Shown in pieces: positions 11,241 through 23,160 of a DNA stretch of 64,000 bases. A program made the translations under genes and the position numbers. The DNA comes from Dicyema japonicum (Eukaryota > Dicyemida > Rhombozoa > Dicyemidae). The notes beneath the pieces are model-generated. The model was not told the origin of the DNA. It ran no database searches and saw only the letters and a program-made list of their open reading frames with translations. The stretch spans positions 1,106,697 through 1,170,696 of the forward strand of contig RDEW01000018.1 in assembly GCA_011109175.1 (NCBI GenBank), given 5' to 3'. How positions within the stretch are numbered: position 1 is the first letter of the stretch; the number at the start of each line of letters is the position of its first letter.

Positions 11241-12650
11241 TAAAATGTCTTATGCCCTTATATTGAGTGAAAGTCAATTAAATTGCCATAAAAATTAAAC
11301 TGCGACCTAATATTTGACCTAAAAATGAAAAGCTATTTAATTTTTATTTGCTAAAACACAAAATTAGATATATTTACTGCTTATCAGTCTAAATCACCGT
11401 GTGAAAAAATTAAAACTGATTGGCGTTATAAAAATAGAAGACACGAGTCCCCCTTTTCGGAGGAAAAGCGAAATTTTTAATTTTGTCTAAAAACGTAATT
11501 GGTGTTGCAAGGGACAAAAAACTTGTGTACTGACTGTTGCAGTATTATTATTACTTGCAGAATTACTGGGTCAAAGTGAATGAAATAAAAATTCTCAACC
11601 AAGTGATTTCAGACCGACAAGGGACGAGTTCGGCGGGATTGTGAATCCTGTACAACTTTTTTCATTCCCCTAAGTACGGGGTGTCAAACATGCGGACCTT
11701 GACAAGCATAAGTGCATCCCGATTTAAAGGCTATAAAACACAAAAAATCTTACAAGAGACAAAGAATGCTATTGGATACGAACCTTTGGAAACTACCGGA
11801 TTATTTTACTCCCATCAGACAATCGTCATGACCCCGTAATAAGAGAATTGTCGGAACAGCAGAAGGAAACACGTTCGAAACTGGAAAGTTCAAATTCAAA
11901 CGAACTAACTCCTCGATACTGACTCGTTCCAGCATTCCAGAACTTGTCATCAGGTAACTACGTTGTCCCCGGGGAAGTATTGTTAGATCCTCTTGATGCC
12001 GGCAGGCATTGGGCGCCTCCTCAGTAAGGTGGCTCCAGTGACGCCATCGGAAGGAAAATAATTTTGAAAAACTATCCACGTAGCTCCACATGGCGCCATG
12101 AGATTTTTAAAACTCTTGTTGCCTGAAGAGTTTTATGTTAACCTAGGTTCTAGTTGTAATACATTGGACAAGTTAGAGGAATGGGGCTAATTACTGGATC
12201 TTTCATTAGAAAAATGTGTGAAATGTGAAGGGAATTTAAAATACGCATAAAAATAGACAGAAAAAGACAAAGTACTTCAGGCTTTGTATAAAATGTTGAA
12301 ATGAAACAGGCCTTTATAATAATAGCTTTTTTCCTATCAATAGGAGAATGGTGAAAACTAGTCAATTAGAAGGAAATAATGGACATGGGGAGACCGAGAG
12401 CAGACCCACAGTTATAAACTGGTCAAACTTCGAAAAGGACTGAGAGAGTTGTAGAAATCGATGAGAGTCTAGGAGAGGGAGAAAGGAAAATCATCAGGAA
12501 AAGATGCTGATAGGTGATCTCATTAAGGGCGACCGGATGAAAAATCTTGAAATAACTTTGTAGAGAGGATTGACGGCCCTTGAGTGTTCGGTATGATCCA
12601 GCGTGGAACAAGACGGAAAAAACTCTTTTATGTATTAAATAGAAAGGGGG
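11241..12650. other. No gene recognised; partial dispersed repeat at 11925-11965
   Basis: 11925-11965 (gactcgttccag...ttccagaacttgtcatcagg) resembles parts of the repeats at 19.85 and 26.64 kb. Otherwise no coding sequence is convincing on either strand. Confidence 0.45.
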
Positions 12651-12657
12651 AACTTTA

Positions 12658-12822
12658 CTACCTATCCTAAAAGAGAATGTGGATAGTGAAACGGCTATTT
12701 ATAGTGATAAATGGGCTGCTTATGCTACTTTAAAACAAGCAATTGCAAGTCATGGCTGGGTAATGGTTAATTTTATTGACCCCAATGACAGTAATATTCA
12801 AACAAATCGAATTAAAATATGA
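12658..12822 (+). pseudogene. Merlin/IS1595-like transposase fragment
   Basis: An open stretch reads LPILKENVDSETAIYSDKWA then AYATLKQAIASHGW and NFIDPN, ending in TGA. This is the region around the second catalytic Asp of Merlin transposases (xPGTxIxSDxWxAY...). Only about 54 codons remain. I see no terminal inverted repeats. Confidence 0.7.
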
Positions 12823-12954
12823 CTGCTCATTTACTATAATTGTTTAAGGGCACTATTAGTGCTTAGTGGGTATTACACTGCACAGTACCATAGTTTTTCT
12901 CCTTTTGCAACGTTTTACATTTTCTGGCAGGAGCCTCTGAGATAAGATGATTAG

Positions 12955-15250
12955 TCACTCTTGTAACTCATCATCATAGTTATCAACTTTCAGCCAATGT
13001 CTATGCTCGATTATCATTCTCTCTAAAGTTTTTTTAAGCGTCATTGATTCGATGTACGCCCTTGTAGAGACATCCACGTTGAGTCTTTCCATATAGGACT
13101 TGTAGTACTTTGTTACTACTCCATCCCATGTCAAAACAATCGGAATTATTGTCACCTTGGCCTTGTGAATTTGTGCTAGTTCTCTTGCCAGAAGGTCGTA
13201 TTTGTGGAGTTTTTCCACTTCAACATGTTTTAGCAAATCTTGGGAAGTGATCTCTACTTCTATTAGTATTATTTCGTTTTTGCATTTATCGTGTACGAAA
13301 ATATCAGGTTTGTTATTTTTAACTTGTATATCCGTTTGTAGTGTTGTATCGACTCCCATTTCAACTTTACTGTGACACAATCAATTGGACTGTATGCATC
13401 TTTACCCTCTTGGTTCTTTTTATTCCAAATTGACGACATTGTTGCAGGTGCATACATTTCCATTTCGTCATGTTGTCGCACCGCTAAGCATCCTGGTACA
13501 TCGTGTAGCCAAGTGATCCACACTTTTTTGGCCATACCACAATGACTGCAATTTGCTTTCATCTCTTCAAAGAACAGATTCCGATCCTGCATCATGCAGT
13601 ACATTGCTTCCGACCTTGGACTAATGTTTCCCCAGTAAGCCATTCTGTTGATCATTGATGTCGACATTTTTTTCAAAACACTTTAATATTATTGAATGAA
13701 GCAATTTCTGATTAGCCTTCTCTAAATAATTCTTCTTTTGATATTCCTTTATAATGTCAGTGTTCAAGTTAGATAGGTCACATTGTATTTGAGTGCAATA
13801 AATCTTGCGATAGTGGTCATAAGTCCTGCAAGATTCCTGTCCTTCGAAAACACATGGAAGATTTCCTCTCAAGGTCGGTCATCAAAAATTGAAATAACAT
13901 GCATTCACTCTTATCAGGAGGTAATCCTCTTCCAAAACTATTCTGCTGAGATATAATCTTTCTTTGTTAGCAGGTTTTAAGTGCACTCGTAAGTTGGAGG
14001 CCGGATTTCTAAATCAATAGCTTCGAATTCACGTGGTTCAATGTCGATAAGCCCAATATAATAATTATATAGCGAGAGTGCGTATTCATTGTCGCTTTAA
14101 ACAAGTTTACAGTGTTTAATTTCGAATTCGCCTATCTTTTCTTCACATTTTCAGCAATTTTTTCTATAACTTTATCTTTCATAACCTTACTCCCTTTATC
14201 TTCTAACACTCCAAGATAGCGATATCCCTCACAACCATCCAGATAACTTGTATCTTTGGCACATTTCAGATTAGTTGCAGACTTTTCAGAGTTTCTTTTA
14301 AGGCCAACAATACCCGGATATTCATCAATATCCTCCATCATTTTTAGAATAATATCCTCATATTCGGCAATTATTTTCAGTTCGTTAATAAAAAGAAAAT
14401 GGTTAGTTGCATATGTCATAGACAACTCTGATCAATCATATCTTCGGGAATTTTATATTTAATATTCGGCTTAGTGGGTCCATTACCAGAGAAAACAGCT
14501 GGGAAGAGAGTGAGTCTCCTTGCACGATTCCTCTCCCGAGTTTGACCTTTCCAATTCTTTTTTGTTAAGGTTCAAAATAACATTCCACTTGCTTATTAGA
14601 TTCTTGAGAAACTTCACAATCCATTCAGGCTCCAGAGCAATCAAGAACCAGACACAAAAATTCATGATTGAAAAAATCGAAAGCCTTCTTCACATCAATA
14701 CATGTTGTGAATAAGCTATTTCCATGTTCAGCATTAACACACTGATTTATTAAAGCCTGCTCATTTGCACCTTGGCATTGCCTTCTTGCTTCAAGCTGAT
14801 TATCCGAGATAAGATTGAACCCTTCAATATAATCTGTAAGTTTTGTATTAACACATTTTGTGACATGTTTGTGCAATATAGGCATGCACGTAATTGGTCG
14901 TATGTCAGTCGGAGAACAGCAGTCTTCTTTTTTCGGAATGAGGTACGTAATCACAGTATAGAACCATTCTTCCGGGCAATATTCACCACTCACTATCTTT
15001 ATAATCTCTCCACTCAGATAACTATGAAGAGAATCAAACTTCTTGACAAAAAATCCATATACTCCATCACAGCAAGAGCTCTTCCAATCAGGCTTATAGT
15101 GAATAATGTTCTTAACAAACTCAACTGTCATATCTAACGATAACTCATCTGCTCCTGTTATTCGCCACCCAACAATATTTCTGTGAGAATAATTCTGATC
15201 CTTTTCCCATAGGATTTGTTTGCAAACTGAAAACAGACATACACACAACC
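12955..15250 (-). mobile_element. R4/Dong-like non-LTR retrotransposon, inactive
   Basis: The minus strand carries most of one ORF in several frames. The RT part (15248-14132) has WKSSCCDGVYGFFVKKF, YLIPKKED, IRPITCMPI, TTCIDVKKAFDFFNHEF and GRGIVQGDSLSSQLFSLVMD. It also has NHFLFINELKIIA and YRYLGVLED. The usual catalytic (Y/F)xDD box appears as FINE, so both catalytic aspartates are lost. A Cys/His motif follows (CSHCGMAKKVWITWLHDVPGC, 13676-13480). The C-terminal restriction-like endonuclease (13380-12955) has TDIQVKNNKPDIFVHDK and LIEVEITSQDLL, with the PD...E-x-E acidic residues intact. The closest relative in the window is the fragment at 2.9-4.1 kb. Confidence 0.82.
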
Positions 15251-15254
15251 ACTA

Positions 15255-15966
15255 GAACAAAAACTATAATAAATTATATTAATATTCTTTATTTAATTAT
15301 TAATTTTTAAATGACTACAACATAACTTAAATATAAAAAGTTGACATAACAAATAAAAATTGACTTTATTGTCTTTCGGTTGCCCTATTCACAAGTCTTC
15401 TAGTGACTTGACCCTTGAGAGAATCTTGATATCTTATACGTCGAATAATAATTTCCATTATGTGTATCAGGAGATCTAACAAGGGCGTGTGTTGTGGTTG
15501 TCAGTAACATACGTAAAATCATGTTAACTATCCCCCAATGCCTGCAAAGTTTCACGAGTGATCTTCTATTTTACTCAATTACGCTGGGACGATATTCGAA
15601 CCTAGATCCTGAGTGGAGCCAACATTTCCTTCGTTTAGAACTTCCGGATTCCTATGTTCGGGAGAAGGACGACAATGGTTCTCGTGGATGTTTCGTGCGG
15701 TAAAAATACATCACATTTTTAAGACCAATTTTCCTGGTTTCCATGTCTCTGAATCCTTCTGACCATATAACTTCCTTTTCAATTGGCTTCTAACTGAATG
15801 AGTAATTTTTTAAAAAGCAGAAATAATGGCTAGAGACAGTGAGATTGCCGCGGACAATGGCTGTTCTCAGGCTGCCAAATTATTGATTCGATGGAACTAA
15901 AGTGAAGCTTCCATAACCATATAATTATTATCCATTAATTATTAAATTATATTAGTCTTGTTAGAA
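15255..15966. other. No gene recognised
   Basis: AT-rich at the left. An open stretch at 15494-15703 on the plus strand shows no family motif and is not called. Confidence 0.4.
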
Positions 15967-17312
15967 TTAATAGTCGTCCACTTTCAGGTCATTCCTTAAA
16001 TTCATGCATTGGACCTCGTCGATGAATATTGTGTTCTCCTTTATTGAAATTTCCTCCTCAATTCTTCTCTGGTTCTCATAAGAGTTCGTTCTGAGCATTC
16101 CAAACTGTGACAACTGCTCCCAAGTTTGCCAATAGATTCCCTCAGTTGGTAACCTCGAATAACAATCCCAGTCAACCTCTTCAATGAGTTTGTAATATGC
16201 ACTGTCTCTGCACAACTCAACCTGCTGTCTTTGGTCTCTTTTTCCCATTCGAGTAATGGCCACTGTCAGAGGCTCTTCCTTTTCTTGAATTGCATTTTTC
16301 AGACATTCTATCGTTTTGTAAGTTTGCCTGATTTGATTTTTAACCTGAAATTAATTTTTGACCACCTCAAATAGTTCCGATTCAAGTTTCCCCTTCGCAT
16401 TCTTGGTTTCCTCGATGGAATGCCAGAATGCCTCATTTACCGCGTTAATTTGATTTTGTATGTCACTTCTCGCCTGGGATATTATGTTTGTCACCATTAG
16501 ACGAAGCTGTGCTGAGGAATATGTCTCATTTTGAGTACTCCGGATGCAACTCAGACAATCCGCATGCCAGTCCTCTACGGAATAATGACTTTGTTATAGC
16601 ACATCAAACTCATCTGGTTGACGGACCCTTAATTTCGGAGATTGGTTGCTCAAACAATTGGTAGGAATTTGACAGAGGGAGTCGATCGCTATGGCATCCT
16701 CTTTCTTGGTTATATTCAACTCCAACTCATATTTTATTTTTTTATTTAATCTTCAATCAGGGACCAGCAAACCTTAGCTGTTCGACCACGTTTTCTAATG
16801 TCTTGTACAGTAATCCTTTCGCTCCAATTATCACGTCCGACTCCTTGTAGAGTTCTTTTTGAACGTCATCGTGAACCAAGTCGATCCCAACTCTGTCGTT
16901 TCTAAAGCTAATTGTGAATCAGTTCCTGTGCTCCAAACATTTTTGTGTGGTGCTGATTGGATCTGCAATTCTGTTGAGAGCCTTGTCGAGTCGATTCCTC
17001 ACGGCCTCCATTAAATGGATTTCCTGGGAAATGGCTGTGTGCTGGTTTTTTAGTTCATCGTTCCAGTAACTCAGATCTCCCAGTCGTTGATCTCAAATAT
17101 TTACATTGATCACCAAGTTTCTTGGAAACATCAGATTGGGTGTTTTCTGTATTGGCTTTAGCATCTTTGATTAGTCTGTAGGCTTCTTCCAACAAATGGT
17201 CATTCCTTGCTCTGCTATTTTCGGCCGTTCCGTGACATTTTAGGTTGTAAATTTCCCTCTCACTGTTTGTGTATGTTTGGGGGACGACACCAGTTCTGCC
17301 ATATTTTGTTCC
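15967..17312 (-). CDS. Tektin, 6 exons, 5' end missing
   Basis: Tektins are coiled-coil filament proteins lining doublet microtubules of cilia and flagella. Exons on the minus strand are 17312-17114, 17091-16926, 16901-16773, 16750-16610, 16588-16366 and 16344-15967; all phases agree (411 codons). Diagnostic segments: KKLDQRLGDLSYWNDEL, CLEHRNDRVGIDLVHDDV, QLRLNKKIKYELELN, SVEDW, the tektin nonapeptide as RQQVELCRD (usual RPNVELCRD), and FIDEVQCMNLRNDL near the C-terminus. Introns are 22, 24, 22, 21 and 21 nt. The second (16902-16925) begins GA rather than GT. The first coding exon is not found upstream of 17312. A ciliated animal is implied. Confidence 0.9.
16902..16925 (-). other. Non-canonical GA-AG 24-nt intron in tektin
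   Basis: Between CLEHR and NDRVGIDLVHD the minus strand holds 24 extra nt containing an in-frame TGA. Ending at TTTAG, as its neighbours do, the only phase-correct removal starts with GAACTG instead of GT. After removal, the conserved CL..R...R.GIDLVHD tektin segment is restored exactly. Confidence 0.65.
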
Positions 17313-17477
17313 CTGGAAACAATATTGATAATCTTAAATATAAACTTACAAAAATATAATCAAAAAATTAATAAGCTTATGTCCCTAATTTTGTATTCCT
17401 TCTAAAGCTAACCTTGGGGACTACAATGAGTGTAACCCCATTATTTCCTGGATTCACCGACATCAGAAAAGACTGAG

Positions 17478-19340
17478 GTGGCCATTCCCCCCCCGGGATC
17501 CTGCCCTAGAAGCTATGTCCCAAAACTGGACAAACTCCATGAAGTGGGAAATATTATATTATGTGGTGACCTCAACGCCAAACACATCCAATGGCTGACT
17601 AGTCAATCGACCGAAAAGAGAAATAGTCTAATTGTTGCTCCTTCGAAAAAAACTTCACTCGACCTGTCCATTGCCCCGCTAATTTCATGGAACGTCTCCT
17701 ACGACTTCCATGGTGATCATAATCCAATTATACTAAAGTTGTGTCGATTCAAAAGCTTACCTAGGAACAAATAACCTTCAAAAACTAAGAATATAGACTG
17801 ACCAAATTTCAAACTATTTGTTGACCGTAATCTATTGGGAATTGATCCTTGCACATTTGATTCTGTCGACACGACTTCGCCCGGCAATTGTTGCACTGAA
17901 TAAATGACCTCAAAATAATATATCTCATGAAATTAACTTTCAGAATACATCAATTTTTTAGTTTTGGTAGTATTCCGAGATTAGAAAACAGTTTCAAATT
18001 GAAGATGATCTTGTACTTTCCAACTTCATAACTTGTTGAAAGAATATTCAGTTCACTCGTTTATTATTTCACAAGAGCCATAATATTTATAGCCCCGCAA
18101 TTGCAGCAAAAAATATAAGAGAAAAAGTTAGCTTGTTCCAGGCTATTCTGTTATTAGCCAGATACCTCAGTGTGTCCAGGTCGTGCTAATGTTTTTTACG
18201 CCTTTCAGATCGCCTTGTAAAACGAACGGGAAGGTTGTTCTTGGTCTTCCACGAAAGCGTCTTGGAGAGATTGCATACTTCAATTTTTAATTTGTCCTCA
18301 AACACGAACGCTATTCTCACTAAATGGAAGAACAAACACACCAAACCAAAAAAACCGAAGCCTCACCTTCATCTTACCGCCCGGTATCCCTAACCTGTTC
18401 GCTATCTCGTCTCATTGGAAAACTCGTACTTTTGAGAATTAAACCTCATTTGCCCTTTGTCACTACCAGCATGGATTCAGATCGGAACGTTCTACAACAC
18501 ATTTAACCTTCTTGACAGAACACACTTAACCTCCTGACCTCCTTGACACAAGGTTTCAATAAGCCCAAACGGCATCTACGGGCAGTATTAGTCTTGTGTA
18601 TAGGCCATTCAAGATCGAGATCCCGTCTCCTCCCTAATGGTGTCCCTCAGGGATCGCCCGTTTCTCCGGCGCTTATTCTTAAACGACTTACTTTGCCTGC
18701 CCTGGAGGTCCAGACTCAATTCTTCTAACATATGCTGACGATCTAATTTTTGCGAGCAGCAACAAATAAGAGGAAATGGGAAAATCAGAACTTCAGTCAC
18801 ACAAACGACTTTGGGGCTTGGCTGACTTTATCCTACTTTCTATGTCCACGGAAAAATTTTAGTACACAATTTTTACCACCTACAGGAGACAAAAAGATAC
18901 GTTAGAAATCGACTTTTACTGAGATATCATTCTAATAAAAACACACCCAAGAATACTGGGAATGAAACTGGACCTCTTACTCTCTTTCTCTCAACACGTG
19001 AAGGACGTTTTTAACGAGGAGCTTCTTGAAACTCAACATCATCATAATATTTCTAAACTCCAGGACCCAACCGTCACAGTTCTTGAAGCCAAAGATGCCC
19101 GTACCTTCCAGGATTACTGAATTTCAATTTCAAACTTATTTAAGATAAATTCCCTAAGAAGAAAAATAACCAATTTTCGGCTCAATTATTCCTTCCATTA
19201 CTCCAACGTGGCTATATGGAATAATGGTCCCGGCTACATCATTTTCTGAGGCTCGGAGTCTGATCGCTTCTACCAATCAACGAAAGAAGCCTCCGGTATA
19301 CTTAAATTGAGAAAAAAGCCTACTCCTCTCCTAATTCTCA
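17478..19340 (+). mobile_element. Jockey/CR1-like LINE, endonuclease to RT, decayed
   Basis: The apurinic-type endonuclease end is at 17478-17774: NIILCGDLNAKHIQW, TSLDLSIAPLISW and FHGDHNPIILKL. RT motifs follow: SSYRPVSLTCSLSRLIGKL (18380-18440), LPNGVPQGSPVSPAL (18630-18680), then LTYADDLIFASS near 18727-18760, so the catalytic YADD survives. The post-RT IPI..LGMKLD-type segment is near 18950. Many stops and shifts. A minus-strand LINE tail (18050-18290) sits inside it. Confidence 0.75.
18050..18290 (-). mobile_element. LINE 3' tail nested in another LINE
   Basis: The stretch with gagccataatatttatag and gcagcaaaaaatataagag recurs at 22250-22320 and, shorter, at 40618-40665. On the minus strand it is the C-terminal end and 3' UTR of one LINE family. 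It separates the endonuclease and RT parts of the plus-strand LINE, so it is the younger insertion. Confidence 0.6.
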
Positions 19341-19839
19341 TGTAAGAGAAACGTCGTGGATGAGATCGTGGTGGCTGACTAATAAAGTAGGACTCATGAA
19401 TAGAGAAAACCTCTCCGAAAACCCATCTTTTAATAAATAAAAATTAAACTACAAAACACTAATAAGTGAACTTCATAGTAATATAGCAATGGTCCTGGGT
19501 TTGATCCCCACTCCTAGCTATTTGATCAAAAATTCTCTTCCTATGCTCTATCCCTTTCTTCCTTGTTCATTAACACGCTACCGTGTGATCCACCCGCTTC
19601 AGATGAGTTCCAGTAATTATGATTATGGGTGGACTTGTGCGTTTGAAAACTTGTCCCCAGCGGAACACACTTTATTAATTACTGTTTATTGTTATAAATT
19701 AAGTGACCTCGACAGCCTCAACAAGATTTCTCATCCTTTCCTTGTGTGCCTTCTGGGATCCAACGCAGCTTCTCTGTGGGCGGGATGATTTTGAGAATAG
19801 AAATCGGAAGGGTTGATGTATTACTCGATCCAAACTAAC

Positions 19840-19950
19840 TAATCACTCGATCCTGACGCGTTCCAGCAAAACCTTCAACCAAGAACAATGATCAGAGGAC
19901 GGTGTCCGGAGAGCTGTGGTTGGTTCCAGAACTCGTCGTCAGGGAACAAA
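19840..19950. repeat. Dispersed repeat family (copy 1)
   Basis: Shares tgacgcgttccag, a central gaggac...gagct block and ttccagaactcgtcg with 26630-26740, and partly with 11925-11965. No coding or pol III signals are visible in it. Confidence 0.5.
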
Positions 19951-19965
19951 TGAAGTATGGAGTTA

Positions 19966-20060
19966 TTAAATTCCAATTAATTTAATATTTAAAAAAATAA
20001 ATTTTAATTTGAGTGATTAAATTCCAATTAATTAATATTTAAAAAAATAAATTTTAAAAC
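19966..20060. repeat. AT-rich tandem duplication
   Basis: Two imperfect copies of a segment with attaaattccaattaa and aaaaaaataaattttaa, about 55 bp apart. Confidence 0.6.
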
Positions 20061-22245
20061 TCCACCGAAAAAAATAAAACTTAGCAATTAATTTTTTGAA
20101 ATGCAAACAAGTGAAACTTACGGAATTGCACAAAATGTCAGGTGTATGACTATGTTTATCATAGAATGGATATTATAAAGGGGAATATTCGTTATATGCT
20201 TTATTTTGGGCTATTTGTTTCTTTCCTCTTGGAATAATTTGTTGCCTGCTAATGAAACAGAAGAAGTGCTCCTGTTGTGGAGATATTCTTTAATTTATTA
20301 GTTATTCTTAACAAATTTTTAATTTAATCTAAAATAAAATTAAAATATTTAAAATCTAATTTGTCAAAAATTTTATTATAAAAATTAGAGACCACTATAG
20401 CTTGAATGTATTCCTGACTGGTCTTCAAAGAACATTCTGGAATATGTCCCCTTTACCAAAAACCCAACCTGGGTCGAAAGAATTCACTTTCTTTGTCCAC
20501 CTGTACCCAAGAGGTACTAATATGAATTGTGGTTACTTTTTATGACCACAGTCATTGAGTATTTATATGAATTGTGGTTATTTTATGACCAGAGGCACGT
20601 GGAATGAAACAGTATACTTATTCAGATGGCTGGGGACTGAGGATCATAAAGGGAAAATGAAGTCTTGGGACTGATTGCGGCATAATTCGTTTTCATTGAT
20701 GCTTCGGATTGAAACATTGGCAGAAGGACGAAGAGCTTATCAGTAGGGCGAACATTTTTTTAATTTTAAAAATCAATATTAATATTATTAATAAGCTCTG
20801 TTAACTTCCGCACGTGGAACTCCGCCTAAGTTTAATCCCATCCCTAACCACGTCTAATCTCAACCCTAATCACAAAGTCTAATCCCATCCCTAACTATGC
20901 CTAAGTTTAATCTCATCCCTAATCAATACTTAATATCAACCCTAATCAATACCTAATCTCAATCCTAATCATTCCTTAATCTAATCTCCACATTAAGCCA
21001 AAAAGATCAAAATTTTTTAGTCATTCAAAACAATCGTTTTATTCTGCTTCGGTGGACTATCACGGTTTGTGGGTTACCCACAATCTATGTGCATTACTTG
21101 ATAAATTTTAGTGTCCAAGTGCTCATGTACACAGCCTTTTCTCGTAGATGGATTGAAATCACGATTTCTGGAAAACGACCTATCAAGAAATCCATTTTCT
21201 GAATACTCGAGAATCTGCACAACTCATCCTTGTTCAACCATAACTTTAAACTACGTGGAGAAATAAAATAATTTTTTTTAATTTTAAATATTAATAAAGT
21301 TTTTTGGTTAAAAATAGTTTTAAAACATTTGACTAAAATATAGAACAAACCACTGACCCTATGCATTTTTGAGACATTTGTAATTAATTCCTTCCTTTAA
21401 TTTTTGTTTAACCTTTAATATTTTAAAACAAATTTATTTAAACAAAAAAATTAAGTGTCTTTTTTAATCTTAAAATATATATTCCCTTTAGTCTCTTAGG
21501 AGACTTTATAGTTGATCGCGTCCGAAATGGATATTGATGTTAACACAACTATCATCAAAAAAACTAAAGATACTACCTCGATTATTTTCGTTTTCAGTTC
21601 TCTCTTTTCAATAGTAAAAAAACGTAGTTTAACATTATCTGAGATGAAATAACAAATTTCATTCTCAAATGTTAACATTTTTGCTAGAAATCTGATTTTC
21701 CATCTTTGTTTAGCCTAGCATCGCTCGGAAATATATCTTGCGACTGAAATCTTTTAATTTCGTAAAGCTCTTGTGTGGTCAGTTTATAGATACCCATTAT
21801 AATAATAGCACCAGAGACCACAGTTTCACAAACTAACTAATCACGTGATCCCAACACGCACTAGCAGGGACCTCATCTCGGCCCGATGCTCCTTCCACGA
21901 CCACACACAAGCACATATCGGTCGAGTGACTGGACCATCGCAGTCACGACGGCGCGTTCCTGGTTCATTATTATCAAGGCTTCAAGAGACATTGGTGGCT
22001 GGAGTTCTCCTGAGATCCAGCGTTCCGTGATTTTGGAGGCTCTTCTCCGGCTAGCCTCGATCTTCAAGACATTCGTCCAAGAGATGATTTAACTCGTGTG
22101 ATTAATTAATTTTTTTAAATACTATTTTTTAGTTTTTAATAACAATTATAATTAATTTCATTTATTTATTTTTGTGTAATTATTTTTTGAAAATGAGCGA
22201 GACATTCCTTCAACGGCGGATACTCTCAACATATTATTATTATTA
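20061..22245. other. Non-coding, simple-repeat-rich region
   Basis: Holds a short duplication at about 20520-20590 (tatgaattgtggtta repeated) and the CCTAA-rich array described separately. No family is recognised on either strand; 21494-22090 is open in places without recognisable motifs. Confidence 0.4.
20815..20995. repeat. Degenerate array rich in CCTAAT/CCCTAA
   Basis: About eight loosely repeated units of roughly 18-28 bp built on 'tctaatc(t)catccctaa'. The CCCTAA core resembles the animal telomere repeat, but units are irregular, so this is a minisatellite rather than a telomere. Confidence 0.6.
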
Positions 22246-22247
22246 AC

Positions 22248-22545
22248 ACTTTCACGAGAGCCATAATATTTATAGCACCGCATGTGCAGCAAAAAATATA
22301 AGAGAATTAGTTAGGTTGCTCCAAGCTCTTCTGTTCTTTGCTAGGTCCTCAGTGAGTCCAGATCGTCACCAGATGCCAATTTTTCTTCACGACTATCAGA
22401 TCGTTTTGTAGATTTACCGGGAGTAGTTCTAGGTCTTCCACGAAAGCGTTTTACATTGGACGAGTAGTAATTTTCCATTACGATGTTCGGAGGGGATATC
22501 GGGTCCAACCTCAGACGTGTCCAAAAAGTCTCCAACGAGAGCTAA
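22248..22545 (-). mobile_element. LINE C-terminal tail and 3' UTR
   Basis: Minus strand reads RFRGRPRTTPGKSTK, LASGDDLDSLR and a downstream NRRAWSNLT segment, then the gcagcaaaaaatataagag 3' region. This parallels 43090-43250 (ADDLDYLREQARNRESWSRL). It is the end of a LINE ORF2. Confidence 0.65.
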
Positions 22546-22935
22546 TGATCTCGTGGCTTAATGGTATACAGTCACAATTATTGTACAGTCTATTCCGCGA
22601 GATCTTGGATGGCTAGGACATTCCAGTTCTCAACATATGGTGACATTAAATATAACAAAAAATCAACAAACTGCTGCTCTATTCATTTGAGTGATTTTTT
22701 GCCATAAAAATTACATAATTCAACTCAGAAAACTCTGAATTATCCACGTACTAATTCTTATTTCGATTGTTTCCAGTGTAGTTCCACGTAAGGACGGTGA
22801 CAAGTACTCCTGGAAAATTTTAAATTAATTATTTTCCCTGTGGCACGTTCAGTATCCTTCTACACATGCTCTTCCAAGCTCCTCTATTGCTTGTTAATCC
22901 AAGTCCATAGTGATGACAAGTTATTGGGAGTGTAA

Positions 22936-23160
22936 TCAGGCAGTAATTTCCAATGTTCCATCGTCTGCTATTTTCGTCTTTTGTAGGCAACATATGGATA
23001 GCCTACATTGTTCCAGGTCTCGTGCAAACTGAAGTTCTTTATCACAGGATTGAGTACTCTGGCATTTAGGGTTCCAAGAGAGAACTGACTGGTAGATATC
23101 AAACGTGAAAAGACATTTGTGCAAGAGAGGCACGTCACCATTTCCACAAAAAATTGTCAC
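22936..23160 (-). mobile_element. LINE endonuclease N-terminal fragment
   Basis: Minus strand has DLEQCRLSICCLQKTKI, matching the start of RTE-type apurinic endonucleases (..DI.CLQETK..). Nothing further of the domain is continuous. Confidence 0.45.

Noticed and set aside
20815-20995. True telomere
   Set aside because: Units are irregular and flanked by ordinary sequence on both sides.
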